Source: JAFGVL01 sp964546015
Lineage (GTDB): Bacteria; Bacteroidota; Bacteroidia; Bacteroidales; Paludibacteraceae
Length of the DNA stretch: 64,000 nucleotides
NCBI GenBank assembly: GCA_964546015.1
Contig: CAZJHO010000002.1
Span: 62,001-126,000 of the forward strand
Direction: 5' to 3'
This document shows, in pieces, positions 7,460-16,035 of this stretch. The notes beneath the pieces are model-generated. The model saw nothing but the letters and a program-made list of their open reading frames with translations. It searched no databases and was not told the origin of the DNA. Both the position numbers and the translations under genes were made by a program. Every line of letters starts with the position of its first letter. The stretch's first letter is position 1.

Positions 7460-8923
7460 CTATTTTCTTTTCTTACTGATAAGCCAAAGTCCGCAAAAAG
7501 TAAATAAACCATTAATCATTAATAGTTCGTATCCGAAAGCGTAGCCCCAGTGGTTTTTCGAGATCCAATCGAGAAATGCAATAAAAAGGGGAGATGCTAT
7601 CGTAATTATCGGAACTCTCTTATCATACACGCGCATACGGGTAAACATGCCGAATGCAAATAGCCCTAATAACGGACCATAAGTGTACGATGCCACCCGA
7701 TAAATAGTGTCGATAATACTGTTGTTTTCTCCCAAAGCTTTAATAAGTAGAATAATAATTGCAAATACTACCGAAATCCCAATGTGAGTGAGTATACGGA
7801 CTCGTTTGGCTTGTTGGGCTTTTTTATGATTTACTTCCAGGATATCAACAGCGAAAGATGTTGTCAAAGCTGTCAGAGCTGAGTCGGCACTGGAGAACGA
7901 AGCGGCAACTATTCCTATAAAAAAGAGTATGGTTACGGCATTACCCAATAAACCGTTAGCAAACATCGGCAGAATTTTATCGGCAGCATCGGGCAATGTT
8001 ATATTTTGTTGTGAGGCAATTAAAAGAAGCAATGCACCCAATGTCAGAAATAAAAAATTAACCGGAATAAAGGAGAATCCGTACGAAAGCATATTTTTTT
8101 GAGCTTCTTTGAGGCTTTTGCATGAAAGATTTTTTTGCATCATATCTTGGTCTAAGCCCGTCATTACGATAGTAATAAAAATTCCGCTAAAAAATTGTTT
8201 GAAAAAATTTTGCTTCGAAGTCCAATCATCGAAAACAAAAATGCGCGTCCATTCGCTATTTTTCAGAATTCTAAAAGTTTCTCCCGTATCGGTTGTAAGC
8301 ATTGAGTTTACTTCTACGATAATTAAAATTAGCGCTGCCAATAAAAAAAAGGTTTGCAGTGTATCGGTCCAAATAATGGTTTTTATGCCGCTGCGAAAAG
8401 TATATAACCAAATAAAAAAAACGATTACGCTTACTGTCACTGCAAATGGAATATTCCATTCGTCGAAAACAAAATTTTGCAATAAAAGAGCTACAATATA
8501 AAGCCTTGCAGCAGCTCCGATAGTACGCGAAAGAAGGAAAAACCAAGCGCCTGTTTTGTAAGAATAAACACCGAAACGACGGCGTAAATACCCGTAAATG
8601 GTAATTAAATTCAGTTTGTAATAAAGTGGCAGAAGCACATAGGCGATAACCACATATCCGACGGAAAAACCCAATACGGTTTGCATGTAGTTAAAGCCAA
8701 TGTCGCGCACCATGCCCGGTACCGAAACGAATGTTACACCCGAAATAGAAGTGCCAATCATGCCAAATGCTACGATATACCAGGGAGATTTTCTTCCTCC
8801 AAGGAAAAAGTTAGCATTGCTATCGTTTTTTTTACTGGTAAGGTGCGATACCAACAACAATACCGAGAAATAGCATATAATAATTAATAGAATGGTTGAT
8901 CCGGACATCAATTTAATTGGCAA
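7460..8923 (-). CDS. Sodium:solute symporter (SSS family)
   Basis: Inner-membrane secondary transporter of 487 residues with about 13 hydrophobic segments. It belongs to the SSS family: N-terminal GRKSPWYIVAFGMIGTSISGVTFVSVPG, the YLRRRFG region after TM3, and GIVAASFSSADSALTALTTSFAVDIL (about 340-365), which carries the conserved Na+-site Ser residues. The substrate cannot be told from the sequence; sialic acid, sugars and amino acids are all carried by this family. It is a single gene, convergent with the Crp/Fnr gene. A -7-like TACTTTTG lies about 30 bp upstream on the minus strand (8957-8950). Confidence 0.9.
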   Translation of the reverse strand: MPIKLMSGSTILLIIICYFSVLLLVSHLTSKKNDSNANFFLGGRKSPWYIVAFGMIGTSISGVTFVSVPGMVRDIGFNYMQTVLGFSVGYVVIAYVLLPLYYKLNLITIYGYLRRRFGVYSYKTGAWFFLLSRTIGAAARLYIVALLLQNFVFDEWNIPFAVTVSVIVFFIWLYTFRSGIKTIIWTDTLQTFFLLAALILIIVEVNSMLTTDTGETFRILKNSEWTRIFVFDDWTSKQNFFKQFFSGIFITIVMTGLDQDMMQKNLSCKSLKEAQKNMLSYGFSFIPVNFLFLTLGALLLLIASQQNITLPDAADKILPMFANGLLGNAVTILFFIGIVAASFSSADSALTALTTSFAVDILEVNHKKAQQAKRVRILTHIGISVVFAIIILLIKALGENNSIIDTIYRVASYTYGPLLGLFAFGMFTRMRVYDKRVPIITIASPLFIAFLDWISKNHWGYAFGYELLMINGLFTFCGLWLISKKRK

Positions 8924-9134
8924 TTTACTAATTTACATTTTTTCGATTGCAAAAGTAATAGAATATTGTATAACTGTGTAATCGGGAATTATGTAATTTT
9001 GCAACTGAAAAACGATATTTCGATTATGCTCAGTGTCTGATGTTTTATTTGTATTGTGTTCCGGATCAGTATGCAGAGCGAAAGTTGTGGAGCGGAATCG
9101 AGACAAGTCGAAGCGTAACTTTTAATTCAAAATT

Positions 9135-9794
9135 ATGATAAGCGAAAATATACAACGAATAAAATCTGATTTACCACAAAAGATAGGTTTGGTTTGTGTG
9201 TCGAAATATAAGCCTGTATTGGCAATAAAAGAGGCTTATGATGCCGGCGAGAGAATTTTTGGAGAAAGTAAAGCACAGGAACTTTGCGAAAAGGTCGGAC
9301 AGTTACCTTCGGATATTCAATGGCATTTTATCGGACATTTGCAAACCAATAAGGTGAAATATATTGTTCCCTTTGTATCGCTGGTACATGGGGTTGATAG
9401 TGAAAAACTGTTGAGCGAAATAAATAAACAAGCTGCTAAGGCAAGTAAAAAAGTGAATTGTCTGCTACAAGTGCATATTGCACAAGAAGAGACTAAATTT
9501 GGTTTTTCGCCCGCAGAATTGCTTGAGTTTATCGAATCGAAACGCTGGAAAGATTACATAAATATTTCTATTTGCGGGCTTATGGGAATGGCATCTAATA
9601 CAGATAATACAAATCAAGTTCGTCATGAGTTTCGTTTGCTTAGAACGCTATTCGACCGCTTGAAAGCAAACTTTTTTTTCGATAATCCGGAATTTAAAGA
9701 ATTATCTATGGGCATGTCCGATGATTATAAGATAGCTGTAGAGGAAGGCAGTACGCTGGTACGAATCGGTAGTGCTATTTTCGGGAGTCGATAA
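9135..9794 (+). CDS. yggS: YggS/PROSC family PLP-binding homeostasis protein
   Basis: Pyridoxal-phosphate-binding protein of the YggS (YBL036C/PROSC) family, which keeps free PLP in balance rather than catalysing racemisation. The 219 residues form the alanine-racemase-like TIM barrel alone. PLP lysine sits in LVCVSKYKP (about residues 19-27). Other family signatures are FGESKAQEL, WHFIGHLQTNKVKYI, and the phosphate-binding end LSMGMSDDYKIAVEEGSTLVRIGSAIFG. It stands alone between the symporter and the pantothenate genes, convergent with panD. Confidence 0.95.
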   Translation: MISENIQRIKSDLPQKIGLVCVSKYKPVLAIKEAYDAGERIFGESKAQELCEKVGQLPSDIQWHFIGHLQTNKVKYIVPFVSLVHGVDSEKLLSEINKQAAKASKKVNCLLQVHIAQEETKFGFSPAELLEFIESKRWKDYINISICGLMGMASNTDNTNQVRHEFRLLRTLFDRLKANFFFDNPEFKELSMGMSDDYKIAVEEGSTLVRIGSAIFGSR

Positions 9795-9860
9795 CAAAAA
9801 AGGATTTTAACCTTCAGCACTCTAAATATCTTTTTTTGAGCTATTTTTTCTGACGAGGAA

Positions 9861-10214
9861 TCATCTCAGAACTTTATTGGTTTTCGAATCAGGGAAAACA
9901 ATAGTTGGTTTGAATGTTTTTGCTTCTTCAAAATCCATATAAGCATATGCCATGATAATGATGATGTCTCCGGGTTGTACCTTGCGGGCTGCAGCGCCAT
10001 TCAGGCAAATTTGACCACTGCCGCGTTTTCCTTTGATAACATAAGTCTCGAAGCGTTCACCGTTATTGTTGTTTACGATTGATACTTTTTCATTAGCAAT
10101 AATATTGGCGGCATCCATCAAATCTTCATCAATGGTAATGCTGCCTATATAATTCAAATTTGCTTCGGTTACGGTAGCTCGGTGAATTTTAGATTTTACT
10201 ACTTCTATATACAT
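9861..10214 (-). CDS. panD: Aspartate 1-decarboxylase
   Basis: PanD decarboxylates L-aspartate to beta-alanine for pantothenate synthesis. It is a pyruvoyl enzyme that cleaves itself: the Gly-Ser bond in NYIGSITID (around residue 24-25 from my start) becomes the new pyruvoyl group. The start is the ATG at 10214, giving 117 residues that begin MYIEVVKSKIHRATVTEANL as in the family; the longer frame adds an unconserved MNIELKI. Also conserved are NGERFETYVI, GSGQICLNGAAARKVQPGD and IIIMAYAYM. It follows panC on the same strand and is probably cotranscribed with it. Confidence 0.96.
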   Translation of the reverse strand: MYIEVVKSKIHRATVTEANLNYIGSITIDEDLMDAANIIANEKVSIVNNNNGERFETYVIKGKRGSGQICLNGAAARKVQPGDIIIIMAYAYMDFEEAKTFKPTIVFPDSKTNKVLR

Positions 10215-10281
10215 TATTTTTAGTTCGATGTTCAAAGTTTAATGTTCAATCTTTTTTTATTAAAACCTTAAATTTTGAACT

Positions 10282-11139
10282 TTAAATAAATTTATAAGTG
10301 ATATTGTCAATTAATCGTACTTTTCCGCAAAAAACAGTCACACAGCCGACTATATATTGACTTTCTGTCCAATCGCTAACTTTTTGTAAGGAATACCCAT
10401 CTACAATTTCGAAATATTCGATAGTAAGTCCTGCACAGGCATTAATTGAATCTATAACCCATTGAGTGAGTTCGTCCGGTGTTTTTTGTTCTGCAAAGGT
10501 AGTGCTTTCCTTTAAAACTCTCGATATATTTGTTGCAATATTCCGCTCATCGGTAGTCAGTAATTCGTTGCGGCTGCTCATTGCCAATCCGCTCTCTTCG
10601 CGTACGATAGGGCAAGAAATAATGTGTATGGGTAGATGTAAAATTTTTACCATGTGGCGAATAATAGCAACTTGCTGGAAATCTTTTTCGCCGAAATAAG
10701 CATTATCCGGTTCAAGTATATTGAATAATTTACTTACAACTTGTACTACACCGTTAAAATGTCCCGGACGAAATTTTCCTTCCATCACTTGATCCAATCC
10801 GGCAAAATCGAACGAAAAGATATCGTTTAACTCATTTTCGCTATACATTTCTTCGACTGATGGCGCAAAAACAATATTGCACCCAACACTTTCGACTAAA
10901 GCGGTATCTTTTTCCAGATTACGGGGATAGATGGCTAAGTCTTGCTTATTGTTAAATTGGGTAGGATTTACAAAAATGCTAACTACACATATATCATTTT
11001 CTTTTCTGCAACGGCTTATCAGGCTTAAATGTCCTTTGTGCAGTGCACCCATAGTAGGAACAAAACCAATGGTTTGATTGTTTTTTCTGGCTGCCGAAAG
11101 GCAATTTCTTAATTCTGAGATAGAATAAAAAATCTGCAT
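10282..11139 (-). CDS. panC: Pantothenate synthetase
   Basis: PanC joins pantoate and beta-alanine with ATP, the last step of pantothenate synthesis. The 285 residues include the nucleotidyltransferase signature PTMGALHKGHLSLI (the HKGH is the HIGH motif), FVNPTQFNNKQDLAIYPR, RPGHFNGVVQVVSKLFNI, YFGEKDFQQVAIIRHMV and the KMSKS-like REESGLAMSSRNE. It is followed about 70 bp later by panD, which supplies beta-alanine, so the pair forms an operon. panB is not in the window. It is divergent from ftsY. Confidence 0.97.
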   Translation of the reverse strand: MQIFYSISELRNCLSAARKNNQTIGFVPTMGALHKGHLSLISRCRKENDICVVSIFVNPTQFNNKQDLAIYPRNLEKDTALVESVGCNIVFAPSVEEMYSENELNDIFSFDFAGLDQVMEGKFRPGHFNGVVQVVSKLFNILEPDNAYFGEKDFQQVAIIRHMVKILHLPIHIISCPIVREESGLAMSSRNELLTTDERNIATNISRVLKESTTFAEQKTPDELTQWVIDSINACAGLTIEYFEIVDGYSLQKVSDWTESQYIVGCVTVFCGKVRLIDNITYKFI

Positions 11140-11297
11140 AAATTTTTAATTTAGGACTGCAAAAGAACTAATAAAAATCAGAAAAACAAAGTGCAAACCA
11201 AATAAGTAAGCTTTAATTTGTTAACTTTGCAGGCTTAAAATAATTTAAGAATCAAGAGTGAAGCTTGTATTCGTAATTTGTAACTCGTGATTGAAAT

Positions 11298-12242
11298 ATG
11301 GCATTTTTTAATTTTTTTACAAAAGAAAAGAAAGAAACTTTGGACAAAGGTTTAGAAAAAACCAAACAAAGTGTTTTTTCTAAAATAACTCGTGTGGTTG
11401 CCGGAAAATCCAAAGTCGATGACGAAGTTTTGGATGAATTGGAAGAAATCCTGATAACTTCCGATGTGGGTGTGGAGACTACTTTGCGCATTATCGAACG
11501 GATAGAAAAGCGTGTTGCTTCCGATAAATATCTTGGTACGAGTGAGTTAAATATCATTCTGAAAGAAGAAATTGCTGCGCTTTTGACCGAAAATAATGCA
11601 GCCGAGATTGCCGGTTTTTCGGAAGGCTTACCTACTAAACCCTATGTTGTCATGGTGGTTGGTGTGAATGGAGTGGGTAAAACTACTACTATCGGGAAAT
11701 TAGCAAATCAATATACTAAAGCCGGTAAAAAAGTATATCTCGGTGCAGCCGATACTTTTCGTGCCGCGGCGGTGGAGCAGTTGGTTATTTGGGGTGAGCG
11801 GGTAGGAGTTCCGGTTATCAAACAGCAACAAGGTTCTGATCCCGCTTCGGTGGCGTACGATACGCTGAGTGCCGCCAAAGCAAATGATGTGGTTATTATC
11901 GATACAGCCGGGCGTTTGCATAATAAAATAAACCTGATGAATGAGCTGACCAAAATAAAAAATGTTATGCAAAAGGTAATACCCAATGCACCACACGATG
12001 TAATGCTCGTTCTTGATGGCTCAACTGGACAAAACGCTTTCGAGCAAGCCAAACAGTTTACCAAAGCCACCGAAGTAAAATCGCTTGCCATTACCAAGCT
12101 CGACGGCACGGCAAAAGGCGGTGTTGTTATAGGCATCTCCGACCAATTCAAAATCCCTGTGCGCTATATCGGCTTGGGTGAAGGAATTGATGATTTGCAG
12201 GTGTTTAATAAAGGGGCTTTTGTGGAGTCATTATTTGGATAA
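11298..12242 (+). CDS. ftsY: Signal recognition particle receptor FtsY
   Basis: FtsY is the membrane-associated SRP receptor GTPase that takes ribosome-nascent-chain complexes from SRP/Ffh to the Sec translocon. The 314 residues are an NG domain with almost no acidic A domain, as is usual in Bacteroidetes. Motifs are GVNGVGKTTTIGKLA (G1), DTFRAAAVEQL, DTAGRLHNKINLMNEL (G3), TKLDGTAKGG (G4) and the closing GLGEGIDDLQVF. A -7-like TAACTTTG lies at 11222-11229. rimO follows in the same direction after a gap that contains two hairpins. Confidence 0.98.
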   Translation: MAFFNFFTKEKKETLDKGLEKTKQSVFSKITRVVAGKSKVDDEVLDELEEILITSDVGVETTLRIIERIEKRVASDKYLGTSELNIILKEEIAALLTENNAAEIAGFSEGLPTKPYVVMVVGVNGVGKTTTIGKLANQYTKAGKKVYLGAADTFRAAAVEQLVIWGERVGVPVIKQQQGSDPASVAYDTLSAAKANDVVIIDTAGRLHNKINLMNELTKIKNVMQKVIPNAPHDVMLVLDGSTGQNAFEQAKQFTKATEVKSLAITKLDGTAKGGVVIGISDQFKIPVRYIGLGEGIDDLQVFNKGAFVESLFG

Positions 12243-12252
12243 AATAAGTGGC

Positions 12253-12328
12253 GTGGCTTTGAGTCCCTCAGCCACCTCGTCCTCTGATGGACATCGGTAT
12301 TTGGGTCGTTAAGCTTCTCGAAACGACC
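12253..12328 (+). repeat. Two hairpins between ftsY and rimO
   Basis: The first is GTGGC..GAG-TCC-CTC..GCCAC (12253-12275). The second has perfect 7-bp arms, GGTCGTT (12304-12310) and AACGACC (12322-12328), around AAGCTTCTCGA. Neither has a T-run, so they look like interspersed repeat hairpins rather than terminators. GC content is above that of nearby spacers. Confidence 0.45.
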
Positions 12329-12403
12329 GCATCTATATAAAATGAAAAATAATGATACTCATATTTACTAACCATCTCCCATCTCACTATCTCGCCATCT
12401 AAT

Positions 12404-13693
12404 ATGAAGATAGATTTTATCACCCTCGGTTGTTCGAAAAACTTGGTCGATTCCGAAAAGGTTATTCGTCAATTAGAAGCGAATGGTTATTCAATTGAAC
12501 ATGATTCGGACAATCCGAAGGGCGAAATAGTTATTATAAATACCTGTGGTTTTATCGGCGATGCCAAGGAAGAATCAATTAATATGATCCTTCAGTTTGC
12601 CGAACAAAAGAAGTGTAGAAAAGTAAAAAAGCTGCTTGTTATGGGTTGCCTTTCGGAGCGTTACAAAGTGGAACTAAAAGCCGAAATTCCCGAAGTAGAT
12701 AAATTTTACGGTAAATTTGATTTCGAAGCCGTTATCAATGATTTGGGTAAGCCCTATAATCAGGATTTACGCCTCGACCGTACGCTCACTACACCGCCAC
12801 ACTACGCTTACCTGAAAATTTCCGAAGGTTGCAATCGTACTTGTTCATATTGCGCCATTCCGATTATTACGGGTAAACATATTTCGCGTCCGATAGAGGA
12901 ATTGGAAGCTGAAGTTAAGTTGCTTGTTTCGGAAGGAGTTAAAGAATTTCAATTGATAGCACAAGATCTATCCTATTACGGTTTAGACCTTTACAAGCGA
13001 TTGGTGTTGCCTGAGTTGGTGGAGCGTTTGGCAAAAATTGAAGGTGTGGAATGGTTGCGTTTGCATTATGCTTATCCGGCAAAGTTCCCTTACGATTTGT
13101 TGCGTGTAATCCGCGAAACTCCCAATGTTTGCAAATACTTGGACATTGCTTTACAGCACATTAGCGATAATCAGTTAAAACTGATGCGTCGCAATATAAC
13201 CAAAGCAGAGACACTTGAATTGATCGAGCGCATTCGCCGTGAAGTTCCTGGTATTCATTTGCGTACTACGCTGATGGTGGGGCATCCGGGCGAAACGGAA
13301 CAGGATTTCGAAGAACTGAAAGAATTTGTTCGTGCGGCTCGTTTTGAGCGTATGGGTGGTTTTGTGTATTCGAATGAAGACGATACATATTCGGACAGAC
13401 ATTACAAAGATGATATTCCCCTCGAGGTAAAACAAGCTCGTTTGGACGAGTTAATGGCTATTCAGCAGGGAATTTCGGCGGAAATCAATCAACAAAAAAA
13501 AGGACAGACCTTCAAAGTGATTATCGATCGTGAAGACGATGGTTTTTATTATGGTCGTACTGAGTTTGACTCTCCCGAAGTAGATCCCGAAATGCTGATT
13601 AAAAAAGGAAAAGAAAAATTGTTGATAGGGAATTTTTACCAAGTTGAAGTTACGGCTTGTGATGATTTTGATTTGTTCGGTAAAGTGAAGTAA
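12404..13693 (+). CDS. rimO: Ribosomal protein S12 methylthiotransferase RimO
   Basis: RimO adds a methylthio group to an aspartate of ribosomal protein S12, using radical SAM chemistry and two 4Fe-4S clusters. The 429 residues show the MTTase N-terminal domain (TLGCSKNLVDSEK, INTCGFIGDAKEESI, MGCLSERY), the radical SAM motif CNRTCSYCAIP (about 144-154) followed by GKHISRPIEEL, then LRTTLMVGHPGETEQDF and a C-terminal TRAM domain ending VEVTACDDFDLFGKV. The DLFG ending and YLDIALQHISDNQL are RimO-like rather than MiaB-like. Transcription probably continues from ftsY. Confidence 0.95.
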   Translation: MKIDFITLGCSKNLVDSEKVIRQLEANGYSIEHDSDNPKGEIVIINTCGFIGDAKEESINMILQFAEQKKCRKVKKLLVMGCLSERYKVELKAEIPEVDKFYGKFDFEAVINDLGKPYNQDLRLDRTLTTPPHYAYLKISEGCNRTCSYCAIPIITGKHISRPIEELEAEVKLLVSEGVKEFQLIAQDLSYYGLDLYKRLVLPELVERLAKIEGVEWLRLHYAYPAKFPYDLLRVIRETPNVCKYLDIALQHISDNQLKLMRRNITKAETLELIERIRREVPGIHLRTTLMVGHPGETEQDFEELKEFVRAARFERMGGFVYSNEDDTYSDRHYKDDIPLEVKQARLDELMAIQQGISAEINQQKKGQTFKVIIDREDDGFYYGRTEFDSPEVDPEMLIKKGKEKLLIGNFYQVEVTACDDFDLFGKVK

Positions 13694-13877
13694 TATTTTG
13701 ATTTACACACAGAATAATTATTTATTCGCAACTTATATTTTAAGGTAATTATTATAAATTTGAGAGAGCAAACACAGAGAAAAATCTTTTAATGTAATTT
13801 TTAATAGTTATAAAGTCAGAAGAAGATAATCTATTTTTAGAATATTAATTTCTATGTAAATAAATTTTTCATAAAAA

Positions 13878-14474
13878 ATGGAAATAAAATCGGCAGAATT
13901 TTTAAAAAGTAGCGCCAAAGTGTCGCAATGTCCCGAAACGAATGTGCCGGAGTTTGCTTTTATTGGGCGTTCTAATGTGGGTAAATCGTCGCTTATCAAT
14001 ATGCTTACAAAGCAAAGAGGCTTAGCAATGACTTCGACTAAACCCGGTAAAACACTATTGATCAATCATTTTTTGATTAACGGTGGCAAGTGGCATTTGG
14101 TAGATTTGCCCGGTTATGGCTATGCACGCGCCAGCAAGGAACAACGCGAACGATTACGCGAAATGATTGAATCCTATGTGTTGCAGCGCGAGCAATTGTA
14201 CAATTTGTTTGTGCTGGTAGATAGTCGTCTTGAACCACAAAAGATTGATACGGAATTTGTTAATTGGCTGGGAGAGATTGGTGTGCCTTTTTCCATTATT
14301 TTTACTAAAATAGATAAACAATCGCATGCAGTAACCATGCGTAATGTAGATGTTTTTAAACAAAAAATGCTGGAAACATGGGAAGAACTACCGCCTATGT
14401 TTCTTACTTCGTCTGAGAAAAGACAAGGCAGGGAAGAGGTTCTTGCTTATATAGAACAGATAATAAATTCTTAA
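13878..14474 (+). CDS. engB: Ribosome biogenesis GTP-binding protein EngB/YsxC
   Basis: EngB is an essential small GTPase that acts in 50S subunit assembly. The 198 residues carry all G motifs: GRSNVGKSSLINML (G1), the TKPGKT effector segment, DLPGYGYA (G3), TKIDKQ (G4) and LTSSEKRQGREEVL (G5). The stop codon overlaps the stop of the convergent glycosidase gene: TTAA serves both strands. Confidence 0.97.
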   Translation: MEIKSAEFLKSSAKVSQCPETNVPEFAFIGRSNVGKSSLINMLTKQRGLAMTSTKPGKTLLINHFLINGGKWHLVDLPGYGYARASKEQRERLREMIESYVLQREQLYNLFVLVDSRLEPQKIDTEFVNWLGEIGVPFSIIFTKIDKQSHAVTMRNVDVFKQKMLETWEELPPMFLTSSEKRQGREEVLAYIEQIINS

Positions 14475-15979
14475 AATTTCTTTCTTTCAAATTCAATGAC
14501 ATCGCTTTCTCTGCGATATTTGTTTACAGTAGTGACAGTGAAAGTATAATGTCCGGACAGATTTTTTGTAAATTCCGTTAAATCGACCGAATTTTCGGTT
14601 GTAAAAGTGATAATATTTTCACTATTGTTTATGTTTCCCGGCTTCTTTCCTTCAAAAGCATATACTATATAAAATGCTGTTTGATTTCCATCTTTACCTT
14701 GTACTTTATTCCACGATAGGATAACTTTATTGTTTATTTTTTCAAGTTTTATTTGTTGAGGTTGTTGAGGTGCTGCTGTGTTAATATTTTTGTTTTCGGG
14801 AACTAAAGCCGGTTTTTGATAAAAGTATTTCAAACTGTCATTAAGTCCTTGTAAATTTTTTATAAAATATTTAGCACTGAAAAACATTTCACCTTCCACT
14901 TCCGTTATAGGTTGGTTATAATGCATCTGGCGAATTAATTCATTTGGTTTTTTCCATGCCTCAGTTTTATTTTCGTTCAATCCGGATGCATACAATCCGA
15001 CATACAAATTTCGTCCATACGAATTAGCAGCCCACCAATCGGCAAGTATTTTATAATCTACATTTTCCTTGCCTATTTCCCAATACAATTGTGGTACTAC
15101 ATAATCGATATATCCTTCTTTAAGCCAAAGTAAGACATCAGCATAAAGGTTATCGTAATTAGTTATGGCTTTGGTATTTGACCCACGCGGATCTTTGTCC
15201 TTATTGCGCCAGACACCAAACGGGCTGATGCCGAAATCTACCCAAGGTTTTATTTCTTTAATGGCTTTGCTGATTTGCTTAATGGCAAGAGTTACATTAT
15301 CTCTTCGCCAATCATCGTGGGAGGTAAATCCTCTGGAATTTTTTTTGAAGGAATTCCAATCCGGGAATTGTTGATTATTAATAGGATAGGGGTAAAAATA
15401 ATCATCAAAATGAATTGCCTCAATATCATATTTTTGAACGATTTCTCTTACTATTTCGGTCAGATAATCGCGCGCTTCAGGTATTCCCGGGTCTATATAA
15501 AACTTGTTACCATATTTTACCACCCATTTTGTTTGTTTGTTATAAATGCTTTTTTCGCAAAGATTTTCAGTATCGCTTCCATTGTGTACACGGTAGGGAT
15601 TTATCCATACATGCACTTCCATACAGCGTTTATGGGCTTGTTCGATAATAAATTGCAGAGGGTCATAGTAAGGATTGGGAGCGACGCCTTGTTTACCGCA
15701 AAGCCACAAGCTCCATGGTTCGATGGTCGATTCGTAAAATGCATCGGAACTTGGGCGTACCTGAAAAACAACTGTATTGATATTATTTTCTTTCAGTTTA
15801 TCCAATAAAACTATCATTTCTTGCTGCTGCGCTTCGGTCGTAAGGTTCTTTTGCGAAGGCCAGTCAATGTTGCCTACTGTAGCTATCCAAACGCCACGCA
15901 TTTGCCGCTTTGGCGATTGAGCAATTAATTGTGAAAAAACAAGACTGACTAAAAATAAGGATAAAAGGAAATGACGCAT
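14471..15979 (-). CDS. Secreted GHL10-type glycoside hydrolase with C-terminal FN3-like domain
   Basis: Exported protein of 502 residues in the glycosyl hydrolase-like 10 (DUF187, GHL10) family. A signal peptide (MRHFLLSLFLVSLVFSQLIAQ) is followed by the TIM-barrel start RQMRGVWIATVGNIDWPS. Barrel strands include NTVVFQVRPSSDAFY, MEVHVWINPYRVH, IEAIHFDDYFYPYP, WVDFGISPFGVW and DYVVPQLYWEIG. Residues about 410-500 form a fibronectin-III-like module. Family members are predicted to cleave glycans, and some act near peptidoglycan; the substrate is not known here. It overlaps engB tail to tail by its stop codon. Confidence 0.85.
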   Translation of the reverse strand: MRHFLLSLFLVSLVFSQLIAQSPKRQMRGVWIATVGNIDWPSQKNLTTEAQQQEMIVLLDKLKENNINTVVFQVRPSSDAFYESTIEPWSLWLCGKQGVAPNPYYDPLQFIIEQAHKRCMEVHVWINPYRVHNGSDTENLCEKSIYNKQTKWVVKYGNKFYIDPGIPEARDYLTEIVREIVQKYDIEAIHFDDYFYPYPINNQQFPDWNSFKKNSRGFTSHDDWRRDNVTLAIKQISKAIKEIKPWVDFGISPFGVWRNKDKDPRGSNTKAITNYDNLYADVLLWLKEGYIDYVVPQLYWEIGKENVDYKILADWWAANSYGRNLYVGLYASGLNENKTEAWKKPNELIRQMHYNQPITEVEGEMFFSAKYFIKNLQGLNDSLKYFYQKPALVPENKNINTAAPQQPQQIKLEKINNKVILSWNKVQGKDGNQTAFYIVYAFEGKKPGNINNSENIITFTTENSVDLTEFTKNLSGHYTFTVTTVNKYRRESDVIEFERKKF

Positions 15980-16035
15980 AGATTTAATTTACAATTTAAC
16001 GATTAAACAAATAACATCAACGAATCAACATTTTT

